Source: Kalaharituber pfeilii (Eukaryota; Ascomycota; Pezizomycetes; Pezizales; Pezizaceae). Taken from it: a DNA stretch of 64,000 bases. The position numbers and the translations under genes were made by a program. The notes under the pieces were generated by a model. That model was not told the origin of the DNA and searched no databases. It worked only from the letters and a program-made list of their open reading frames with translations. Positions within the stretch are counted from its first letter, which is position 1. Every line of letters begins with the position of its first letter. Below, piece by piece: positions 11,741 to 22,146 of this stretch. Location: assembly GCA_015179045.1 (NCBI GenBank), contig WHUZ01000020.1, positions 248,001 through 312,000 on the forward strand. Reading direction: 5' to 3'.

Positions 11741-14700
11741 CTACTTCCTATATCTCCCGGCGGGCGTCGGCGTCCCCGGCATGCTCGACATCTGCGTCAC
11801 CGGCACGCCATACCCGACCGCAGCGAGTCCCTGCGGCGGCGGAACGTTCATTCCCCTTTGCATCTGTGGCTGCTGCTGCGGCTGCCCCTGATACATCATT
11901 CCCTGTGGCGTCTGCATCTGCTGGTACGGTGCCGCGCTCATCTGCGGGACGGGCGTGCCTTGCTGGTAGGGGCTCCTGATCACGTGGTGATGATGGTGGT
12001 ATTGTGCGGTGGCTTGGCTCTGCGGGATGGTGTGTTGATGGTAGATGGGTTGCTGCACTGGTGGCGCTGCGGGGATATGGTGGTGGGCTTGGGGGTGAGG
12101 CTGGAGCTGTTGATGGTGTAGAGGTGCAGGGTTCACGGGTCCGATGACACGGGGAGGAGGGGGTTGGATACCCTGCATGTAGTGGGGAGGCTGCGGCTGA
12201 TGCTGGGGGGTCTGGGTCATAGCGCGCTGAGGAGTCTGCGGCGGCGGCTGCTGGTGGTGCTGTGGGTAGGAATGCGAATGGTAGAGCTGCGGCTGCGGAC
12301 TTTGTGGGTGCGGGATGGCCGTGGGGGTCATTGGCGATATCACCCGTACGGGCTGTGGAGTGACTGGAACGGGCTGCGGAGGCACACCTGCCCTCGGAGC
12401 AGGATATGGCGAGGAGTAGTGCTGCGGTGGGGGCACCTGGTTCACAACTGGAGCAGAATGGCGGTGGTATTGCGTGTACGCAGGCTGTTGCTGGGGCACC
12501 ATGCCTTGTTGTGGATATCCATATGCGACCGGCATCTGCTGAGGCATCTGCTGAGGCATCTGCTGGGGCATCTGCTGGGGCATCTGCTGGGGCATCTGTT
12601 GGGGTATCTGCTGAGGCATCTGTTGGGGTATCTGCTGAGGCATCTGCTGGGGCATCTGTTGAGACATCTGGGGCATTCTTGCTGTATGGTATTGCTGGGT
12701 CGGCGGGGGTGGGGCGGGGACATTGACTGGGACCCGCGCCGGGGCCGGCTGCTGAGGCACGTGGTACTGTTGTGACATTTGTTGCTGCATTGGCACGTTC
12801 ATCATTGGGGCAGTGGGGATGCCATTAGGTGGCACTCCAACAGGGACAGGCATTGCTTGCTGTGGAGGCATCGATATATGTGGAGACTGGGGCTGATAAC
12901 CATTTACAACCGGCGGCCTGGGTTGTTGCATACCTATAGAAGGAAGCGTGCCCTTCCACACCTCACTTCCACTCGTTAACGGTATGATAGAGCTCAATGC
13001 AAGCTCACCATCCTTGTCCCCATGTATCGTAGATACCAGATGTGGCGGCAGCTCCGCAATCAGTTGCGTGAGTTCTTTAACCGTGTCATTGTAAAGCAAA
13101 ATCTCAAGTTCGTTAGGCTCATTAGGAGCTGCAACCAGAGGTGTATGAAGAAGGGGTGCCGGGGATTTGGTCGGAGATGCATTTGGTCCTCGGCTGACCT
13201 GTGATGGTGGAAGAGGAGAAGGAGGAGAAGTTGCAAGTCGAAGATGCTGCTGTTTGTAGAGTGACTCCAGTAATGATGATATCCGTGCCAATTTCTGGTC
13301 GTACTGAGAATTATATGATGATGGGTCTGTAGTAGTGTCAGGAACTGACTCCCATTCCCCGTTAAGTAATCGAAAGTCAATTGGTGGCTCCTCCGGCTCA
13401 AAGTTTTCGACAGCGGCCTTGAAAATTTCCTCCTCGTTCATCACCTCCGACTCCTTTTGATCCACCTCCAAAGCATCACCGGAAGTTTCTTCTTCCTCAG
13501 GAAGATCATCCGATATTTTTAGTGAACCCAGCCTTTCAAAGTCAGGGAAGAGCTTCTCAAACTTTGCCTTGCCGACCTTTGTCCACCAAACCATTTGCTT
13601 AATTGAAGTTGGCACAGCTGCGCCAGAGTCATCTCGTGTAGGTGCAAAGCTTGTGTGAGCAGCCACAAAATCGCAGGGTAGGGCATTGGGGCTTGATCTA
13701 TCAGGAGTATCATTTTTATAAGACAGCCACATTCCAGTCTTTGTTTGAGCCTCCGTTACCATCTCCGGCGGTATGTTCCCAGTCCTCTTCCCTCCCCATG
13801 CTATACTACTTCTGCTGACCGAGCCGCCCTTCGGCGGTGGTCCAACCGGGCGAATATGCGGTGGTGGCGAAAACGTTTCTCCAAATGTCTTGACCTGTAC
13901 TATGGGCTTTGAATACAGGGGCTTTGTCGACGGTGCTATAACCTTAGTGGCTGAAATTGTGACTGGCAGGGCGGACTCTGGAATAGGTTGTACAATTGCC
14001 AATTCCGAAGACGCCTTATTTTTGGTAGGTGAAGACTGCAAACTCGTCGGAGCAGTTGATGGTGACTGTGCCGGTGTTGATGCAGTTGACGCTGTAGAGG
14101 ATGTTCCTACTGTCGTGGGCTTTTGCAAGCTGGAGAACAAGGGCCCATTTTGTGACATGACTGTCAGACACACCTTCTGCGTTGTGGCAATTTGCGGAGC
14201 TGCGGGAACCTCTGTGTCGAAAATGCCGGGCCTTCTCAATTGTTCGACGGTAGCAAGGTTGTGAGCGGTTTGTTGGAATAGAAGCACTTTTGCCAGGGTC
14301 ATTGGGATCTCGTCTGCCGCCCCATCTTTCGGGGTACCATCTGTTGGGGCCTCCTCGCTTTTCTCAGCCTTTTCGCGCACGCTGGAGGCGGTGAACGAGG
14401 CCACTACCGCTATGTCGTCTAGAAGAGATCCCAAATCGGTGTATGACCCTTGGGATAGCTGCTGTGCAATCGTGGTTAACCGCTGCTGTGAGCCATTACT
14501 CTGTTTGACACGCTTATTAGGCCGAGAATTATTTCCAAGAGCCGCTTCATCGATTTCATAGTGTAATATAGACGGAGACGGATCATGCCTATGCAAAGCA
14601 GTTAGAAGCTGAAGTGAAGGGCGAGAACAGAGCCATTGCAGGCCCTTGAAGGGAGCACTGCGATAACATCTGCCCCCGAAACAAATCCGCAAAGGCTGCC

Positions 14701-15302
14701 TCACTGGGAAAGAACGGCCAGCATATTCTTCATGATGCCATTGACGATCTCGGCCTTGACGGCAGGCTCGATCTGCTGCTCCTTTCCCTCCTCTTCAGGC
14801 GTCTGGTCTGACTTCTCCTTCGGCGGCACATTGCTGTTGACCCTCTTTCGCTTCCCGTTCGCATCGACAGCAGGCTGTGGTTGCGACTCCGACGGCGCAG
14901 GCACGGGTGTTACCGACTTCAATCTGTCGTCTATCCTTGAATCGTCAAGGGGAGGTGCAGCTACTGTGTGACCGGTGTAGGATACCACGAGAGCGGCAGT
15001 GAGAGTTAGCAAGCGGCTGGTGAAGTAGAATGGCGAAGCGGGCTGTGCAGGGTTGAACAAGACGCAGTATGACGGGGGTAAGCGGGGGAAGTGAGTGGTG
15101 GGAAGGGGAGAGGGGGAGAGAGGAGGGGGAAGGGGGACGGGAGCGGAGGGTGCAGTGGGGTAAGGAGGACTGGGCACGGGGGGGGGAGAGCTACTGTTGA
15201 AGCGATGCGGGGAGGGGAGGTGGGTAGCGCGGTCAGTGCAGGGAGCGCGAGGGACGCAGTGTGATAATAGAGGAGCATCAGTATTTTACCTGTAGGCGCC
15301 AT
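11741..15302 (-). CDS. Q/P-rich nuclear protein with bromodomain-like N-terminal region (Rsc58-like candidate)
   Basis: Three exons (15290-15302, 14705-14963, 11741-14588) join into 1039 aa. The first exon is 13 nt and the first intron 326 nt; the joins read MAPTVAAPPLDDSRI and LSQHDPSPSILHYEI. The N-terminus has a basic KRKR cluster and a helical segment (about residues 65-210) that resembles a divergent bromodomain. A conserved-looking block around MWLSYKNDTPDRSS...MVWWTKVGKAKFEKLFPDFERLG and another around LYNDTVKELTQLI follow. The last ~350 residues are Gln/Pro-rich, with an imperfect (QQMP) tract encoded near 12530-12670. This layout suggests a chromatin or transcription cofactor, possibly an RSC/SWI-SNF Rsc58-like subunit, but I recognise it only by overall look. 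The gene structure is better supported than the function. Confidence 0.7.
12530..12672 (-). repeat. In-frame QQMP-type repeat tract within the Q/P-rich gene
   Basis: On the coding strand a 12-nt unit encoding CAG/ATG/CCC-type codons is repeated about eleven times with few changes (Met or Ile at the variable position). Such coding minisatellites vary in length between strains through replication slippage. Confidence 0.85.
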
Positions 15303-16850
15303 TGTGTTTGCACCGGGGCACACAAGCGGGTTGCGATGTCGAGCGGACGCGATGTGCTCCTCTTGTCGCGCGTGCTTTGATTATTCCCTGGAATTGATTT
15401 ATTTTAATTTTTTTTTTTTTTATTTTTTTTTCTTTTTTTTCTCTCTTTTTTTGTTGCTTGGGGCTGAGCTTGGGCTGTAATGTGCAGTGAGTGCCTGCCG
15501 GGTTACGTCGAGGCTATCTTTTTTTTTTTTCTTTTTTTCTTTTTTTTTTTTTTCTCTTTTATCTTTTATTTTCTTGGGGAGGGAAGGGAAGGGGGGGGTG
15601 GCGGTAGGGTTTGGCTCGTCGCTGGGAGATGGGCGTAGAGGCGGAGAGGCGGACGACAGACAGGCAGCAACAGCGGCGGCGGCAGGTACCAAGGACGCTC
15701 GGTGCGGTAGCGACTGCAGCGGGCGTCTTGCGGCCCGACAATCGGTGCCCGTCAAATCAAATGAGAAAATGTAGGCAAAAAACGGCAATGGTGGGTTAAA
15801 AAATAAAAGGAAAAAGAACAAAAGGACAGAGCAGCAGCATGCCCAGGCACGTCCTCCTCAACGTGCTGTCGTCGCTCGCTGGCCGCAGCTCACGCTCGAC
15901 GGCAGCAGGCGGCGTGGGGCCTTTGCAGTTTCCTTCTTTCGACGCACGGGACGACGGGGTTCCTGCTGGGGACCTGGTCTGGCAGCGGCGGCAGCAGCAG
16001 CAGCAGCAGCCTCCAGTGTACGCCGTAGCTTGTGAGAGCGATGTGCGTGGTGCCTGGGCCATGGCTGCCGCGCTCTCCCTAAACACCCCGCCAAGCCTGC
16101 CAAGAGGAGCTATTTCCTGATAAGATAATTGATAACGATAAGATGCGTCAGATAAATGGAGAGAGAATTGCCATTGGGGAGAGCCTTTGTCCGACACGTT
16201 CGAAAACGCTTAATAAAATTAACATCAAACGTCGCAAGACATTGAAAATTGAGTGATTTCAAACACACAAACACACAAATATACGCACACGTAAAAAAAG
16301 AAAAAAGGTTTTTGAGAAAAGTCTGATTCCCAAAGAATAAAATTGAATTGTAGTATACCCAACCCCTACTCTGGTTGGTCAAACCTCGCCTAATTCGACG
16401 CCAGTGATCGAGGCTGGCATGTGTAGAGCCCAGGAGCTGGCGGACCAGGAAACATCTTTGAGGCTGTGAGTTTGGAGTTGTGCTTGGATTTCTCACTCGG
16501 CTTCTGGCTGCGGTTGTAGAGACGCAGAGGGGCAGATGTAGGTGTAGTCTGCAAAGTGGTTGGGAGGGTCGAGGAGATCAGGCCCCTGAGCAGAATTAGA
16601 ATCCAACTTCCCAACTCAAATGTATACTCTACTCCCCACCTGTGGCTTCCCTGGTGAACATTTCTGTACGTCTCACTCTGCTGACCGGCCCCACATGAGG
16701 TATAAACTTAAGTACATGAAATGGTTGATTGTTTCTGCGATTCGCTCCAATGATACCACGCTTATAATTAACCTTACAAAATTTCCAATATACATATAAG
16801 TAAATATCTAGCTAGCAGTAATATAAATTGGCAAAAGCCAAAAGGTTCAA

Positions 16851-16881
<31 letters not shown>

Positions 16882-17882
16882 AAAATCTCTGTTCTTTAGG
16901 ACATTTCTACTACCACTACCACAACCACACCCTCAATCCTAATGCACACACACTGCTTCACACAGTATCCTACCTAGCAGTCCTCCCATCAATCAGTTTT
17001 TGATCTTTCTTGCTTGTTTTTGAGACTATTTCCTTTGTGTTTGAACTGCACCCTGAAAAAAAGGCAGCAAGCTTAGTACAATATACCTAGTCATCCTCAA
17101 CGAACATAAAAGATCATATGAGACTCCCCCACCTACCCTCCTCTATTGATGACTTACTATGATAGTAATCGTGTAAAGGATAGTAATTTAGGTCATAGTT
17201 TTTCTGAGTGGCAAGATTCTGGTGACGACAGGGATGGGGTTAGAAGAGGGAGAGAAGCAGTCCGGAAGGGGGAGAAGGAAGATGAGAGCGATATAGAGAG
17301 GAGGCATAGCGGGAAGTCTGGAACACCAAAATCGGCAAAGTGGGTTTTGGGGGCGTGAGTACTTAGAGTGGTAAGAAACCGCCACTGTATCTACCCTCCG
17401 CTGTTGCATCTATGCATAAGTCTCAATCACACCCACATCAGAAAGGTTGTGGCTTCAGTACTAGAGCAAGTACATACCTTGCGATGCAACAGAACTTAGG
17501 CAAAAGTGAGTTAGTAATGCTTCACAGAAGTTAGAACTACAGCCTTTCGACCTCAGGGATAGAGAAAAGGTATCATACAACAAATCCCAGTTCGCTAACA
17601 AGTGTTCTAAAGGAGAACGAGACAGGTTGACATATATGAAGAATTCGCCTGACTTCCTTTACCCCGCTTTCTTTATACAGCGCCGCAACTCCGCCGAGGC
17701 TGTTCTCATACCTAGTGCTGGACCATAATTATAATCACTCCGCGAATTGGACTCCAGGTGGGGATTATCTCAGGAATGATACATCCGCACCAGTGAGACT
17801 GCTACACAAAACGTATTCTAAACCCGAATCGATCTCCTTACAGCATTTACACTTGCTTTTCCTAGTTCACTTACTTCCGCAA
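15303..17882. other. Intergenic: pyrimidine-rich promoter region and AT-rich spacer
   Basis: Upstream of the Q/P-rich gene are long T and CT tracts (15400-15570), common in fungal promoters. A CAG-rich stretch lies near 15990-16010 and an A-rich run at about 16856-16886. A small frame at 17146-17358 has no recognisable feature. An 18-base motif at 16381-16398 recurs in inverse orientation near 23490. No gene is supported. Confidence 0.5.
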
Positions 17883-18772
17883 ATGGATCCCTTTACACTT
17901 TCAACTGGGGTTGCTGGTTTCCTCTCTTTAGCGATTGAGCTTGTGAAGATCCTGACCGATTACACAAGCCAGGTCAAGTCTGCACCACGGGATGCTTATG
18001 ACTTACTCACTGAAATTAATGCACTGAATGACACTCTCAAGCGCCTGATTACATTTTTGAGAGAGGAATATACCCATGGGAATTTTCGTGAAACCTCTAC
18101 ATTCTGTGAAGTACTTGCACTGTGCAAGAGCAAAATTGAACATCTTCACCCACTCTTAGTGAGCCTTAGCGGCCGTTTGAGCTGGCCACTCAAGAAGAAG
18201 GATTGCATAGAGGCAGCAGAGATATTGCATCATTGCACTCAAACAATTGCATACTCACTGACCATTGACAATTGGTATTTTCGAATAACTTTGCACTTTT
18301 GCATTTCTAAATTGATTGCTAAAACATCATAGTGCATTTCTTTCCAAGACCTCGCGCGAAGTCATAGCCAGCTTATCCGAGCAGAGGAAGACAATAGACA
18401 GTCTTGCAAAGGCATTTCCTACTGAGATGTCCAAAATGAGTGCTACCCTTGGGGAGATCTTGAGTTTCGTAACAACACTTGACCAATTTGTTGTCAATAT
18501 GCATCAAATCAAGCTTGGTATACGGAACTTGCAACTGAACATGGATGGTACTTGCTTAAGACTATTTTCTTCTGTACTTCTATGTATACTTACTCTTTCT
18601 TAGCTGAGAATTTGGAAAAACTCCTAGCATGGTTGTCCCCACTCGAGCCACAGAAAAGACATCAAGATGTCCAATCTAGCCAACTTGAAAATACAGCAAC
18701 TTGGATTCTTCAGACAGAGCAATTTAGGTCCTGGCAAGATAGTGAGAATAAAAGGCCAAATGACCGGGTCCT

Positions 18773-19108
18773 AGGCTGCTACGGCTCAGGCAAATGGCAC
18801 CACTCGTGCCTGTATGACTGGGACAGAACTACAAAGGTGGGCGGAAAGGGGAAGGAGAGGGATGTGGAGGAGATGGACATGACTGCTTGATTGTCTGGGG
18901 GGATATTTGGGTATTCGTACTTGATTGTTCTCATGGGATATTGGGCTCTCGCTTTGTGTTTCCTCCGCATCACCGAAGTAGTGGTATCTTTGTGTCTTTT
19001 TACAAGAGGTCGAATGTGTAGGTAGTTGCACAGGTGCCTGTCTCCGGGCCATAAGGACTTCGGTCCAGGGACCCTGCCATGGCGAACAGCTGCAAGCGGG
19101 GTTACGTG

Positions 19109-19143
<35 letters not shown>

Positions 19144-19152
19144 TGCTACGGC
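18773..19152 (+). mobile_element. Poly(A) retroposon (SINE-like) with 13-bp target site duplication
   Basis: The sequence AGGCTGCTACGGC occurs at 18773-18785 and again at 19140-19152, flanking about 354 bp that end in a run of 32 A (19109-19140). A direct repeat plus a terminal poly(A) is the signature of LINE-mediated (target-primed) insertion. Removing the insert exactly restores the NACHT Walker A frame. The body has no long ORF and includes a perfect GGAC-TTCG-GTCC stem-loop (about 19050-19061) shortly before the tail. I see no convincing pol III A and B boxes, so it may be a SINE, a truncated LINE 3' end or a retrocopied RNA. Confidence 0.9.
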
Positions 19153-20699
19153 ATACCGGGTGCTGGAAAAACAGTTATTGCGTATGTAAACCAAGCAGTT
19201 ATTCTTTCGCTACCTTGCATGTTAGTACAGGCGCACTGACAGCTCTTTAGCTCTGTTGTCACAGATCATCTATCTCACAATTTTCAGTTCCAAAAGGCCG
19301 CTATCACCTACCTCTACTGCGATTATCGAGACCAAAAAGAGCAAGTCCCTCTGCACCTTGTTGGCAGCCTCATAAAGCAATTAGTGCGGAGATTCATATC
19401 ATCCTCTCAACCCATACCTGATATGGTAACGAAGCACTTTGAATCTGCGACAAAGGAAAAGAAAAGACTGGTACTTGATGAGGCCAAGAATATGCTGAAA
19501 GATCTGCTACAAAAATTTAACCTCAATTTCATCTGTATTAATGCAGTTGATGAGTTAGACGACCAAACAAGAACAGAGTTTCTCAAGTTGACCAATGATA
19601 TTTTGCATATGCCGCATCACAATTTTGAAACTCCGTCTGATGTCAGTACAATACGGTTGTTCTTCACTGGGCGGCCACATGTTAAGGACCATGTTTGTCG
19701 AGTTTTGGGGGAGCAAATAAGGTCGCTAGAGATTGTAGCGAAGGAAGATGACATTCGAAGATATCTTGCACACAGGATTGAAAGCGATCCGTGGCAAGAT
19801 GATAATACCATGAATAGCACTTTCAAGAAGGAGATATTAGACACATTACAGAAGAAGTCACAAGGAATGTATGTTTTAAATATGCTACATCAATCATCCC
19901 ATTATTAATCCTTCTCTTAGGTTTCTACTGCCTGCATTACACATCGACATGATTTTACCGAACCGCACAATATCAAAGCGAAGAGCGGCACTCCGCAATT
20001 TACCGACTGGCCTCTATGCTGCTTATGAGAGCACTATAGCCAGAATTCAACAGTCCCCAAGTAGTGCTGAAATAGGTATGAAAGCACTCATGTGGATCTG
20101 TCTGGCTGAACGACCCCTACAAATGAGAGAGCTCTGCCATGCCTTGGCCGTGGAGGATAGGGATACGGAGCTAGATAAAGACAATATTCCTTCAGAAAAG
20201 ACATTGCTCGACTGCTCCTTCGGCTTACTCATTACTGACGATGAGACCTCCACCATGCGTCTCGTGCACTATACACTCCAGGAATATTTTAAGGAACACC
20301 ATGAAAAACACTTCCCAACTGGCCACATTTCCCTTGCTAGAACATGTTTAACATACCTAAATTTCAGTATTTTAGCTCGACCTTGTGTTTTATATGCTGA
20401 ACTCAATCAACTTGAATTGGATTTGCATTATTCAACTATGCTGCTTGTCAGTGGGGCCACCATGCGTGGAAGCAGTGTGATGAAACTGTAGAGGCCCTAG
20501 CTATCAAGCTGCTTCAGCTACATGATCATCCCACAGCAGTTCAAGAGTTGCATCATCAATCTAGAACCTTGGAACCGTTGGGCTTATGGCGAGAAAAACA
20601 ACATCATTGGTCGGATACATACGGTTGCTTACTTTGGGAATGTAGGCATCCTCCGAGCTTTGCTGCAAGCTCTATGCCCAAATTTAGTTGCTGCTTGCC

Positions 20700-22130
20700 T
20701 CACCGGCCGCACACCGTTGTCCTATGCTGCTGGATATGGTCATGAGGCTGTGGTGCGCTTGCTCGTCGAGCGAGCTGATGCCGATGTAAACGCAAAGAGT
20801 ATCTATGGCCAGACTCCGCTTTCATATGCCGCTAAGGGAGGCCATGAGGCTGTAATGTGCCTGCTTCTTGAGCGATCTGATGTCAGTATAAACGCAAAGG
20901 ATATATACGGCGAGACTCCTCTTTCATATGCCATTCAGCACTGCCATGAGGCTGTAGGCACCTGCTCCTTCATCAAGCTGATATCGACGTTAACACAAGG
21001 GATAACAATCGCAGGACTCCGTTTTCACATGCCGCTGAGCGAGGCCATGAGGCGATAGTGCGCTTGCTCCTTCAGCGAACTGATGTCGACATGAATGCAA
21101 GGGATAAGGAGGACAGGACTCCGCTTTCATATGCTGCTGGGAAATGCAATGAGGCTACAGTGCGCTTGCTTCTTGGGAGAGTTGATGTCGATGTAAACAC
21201 AAGGGATAAGTGGGACTCGACTCCACTTTTATATACCGCTAAGAAAGGCCATGAGGCTATAGTGCACTTACTCCTTAAGCAAGCTAATGTCGACGTAAAT
21301 GCAAGGAGTCGATATCCCCCATCCTTCTCTCTTGCATATGCATCAATATCAGATCGCTCAAGGAGCAAGCGCACTGTAGCCGCATGGCCTCGGCCAGCAG
21401 CATATGAAAGCGGAGTCCGGCCATAGTTACCCCTTGCGTTTACATCGACATCAGCTCGCTCAAGGAGCAAGCGCACTGTATCCTCATGGCCTCCCTCAGT
21501 CGCGTATGAAAGCGAAGTCCGGCCATTGTTATCCATTGCGTTTACATCGACATCAGCTCGCTCAAGGAGCAAGTGCACTATATCCTCATGTCCTCGCCAA
21601 GCAGCATATGAAAGCGGAGTCCAGCGGTCGGGCCGGACTCCGCTTTCATACGCTGCAGAGGAAGGCCATGACGCTATAGTGCAATTGCTCCTTGAGCGAG
21701 CTGATATTGATGTAAACGCAATGGATAACTATGGCTGGGCTCCGCTTTTATACGCCGCTTGGCGAGGCAATGACGCTACAGTGTGCTTGCTCCTTTGGCG
21801 AGCTGATGTCGACGTAAATGCAAGGGATAAAGAGGACGGGACTCCACTTTCATATGCTGCTTGGCGAGGCCATGAGGCTATAATACGCTTGCTCCTTGAG
21901 TGGGCCGATGTCGACGTAAATGCAATGGGTAACGATGGCCGGACTCCGCTTTCATATGCTGCTGGCCGAGGCCATGAGGCTGCAGTGCGCTTGCTCCTTG
22001 AGCGAGCTGATGTGGAGGCCAATGCAAAGGATTCCAATGGCAAGACTCCGCTTTCATACGCCACTGAGGGAGGCTATGGTACTATTATACGTCTGCTTGC
22101 TGAGCAAGCTGATGTGGATGCAAAGCCTGA
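20700..22130 (+). repeat. Ankyrin repeat array of the decayed NLR
   Basis: Tandem ~99-bp units encode the ankyrin consensus (G-TPLSYAA--GHEA-VRLLLERADVDVNA). They diverge more from each other than those of the intact paralogue. The array is interrupted by a frameshift near 20950 and by a block in reverse orientation (21306-21628). Confidence 0.9.
21306..21628 (-). other. Inverted block of about three ankyrin repeats
   Basis: Here the ankyrin consensus reads on the minus strand, while the repeats on both sides read on the plus strand. Three repeats with good consensus (for example GRTPLSYAAGRGHAATVRLL) are open on the minus strand. The right junction is a head-to-head arrangement of the GGACTCCGCTTTC repeat core around 21612-21648; the left junction lies near 21305, next to a GATATC palindrome. 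The block is about 323 bp, or 3.3 units. Confidence 0.88.
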
Positions 22131-22146
22131 ATCAAGCGCTCAATAG

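Larger units (their letters stand above)
17883..22146 (+). pseudogene. Decayed HeLo-like / NACHT / ankyrin NOD-like receptor
   Basis: The ancestral gene is easy to follow. Exon 17883-18274 begins MDPFTLSTGVAGFLSLAIE, typical of the HeLo-like N-terminal domain of fungal STAND proteins (PF17111 type). Then come exons 18333-18547, 18604-19181 (interrupted), 19251-19868 and 19921 onward. The NACHT domain has Walker A GCYG/IPGAGKT split by an insertion, a Walker-B-like FICINAVDEL, FTGRPH, and the winged-helix-like end that precedes an ankyrin array. Damage seen directly: a ~354-bp poly(A) element inside the P-loop codons (18786-19140), frame changes near 20435, between 20560 and 20620, and near 20950, and an inverted block at 21306-21628. 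Intron borders are still intact, so decay is recent. The intact paralogue is at 48503-53111, with a different N-terminal domain. Confidence 0.9.

Noticed and set aside
11714..12775. Long plus-strand frames rich in Leu, Arg, His and Gly opposite the Q/P-rich gene
   Set aside because: They are the complement of CAG/CCN-rich codons of the minus-strand gene.
18786..19052. Minus-strand frame of 88 codons inside the retroposon
   Set aside because: No recognisable protein features and wholly within the inserted non-coding element.
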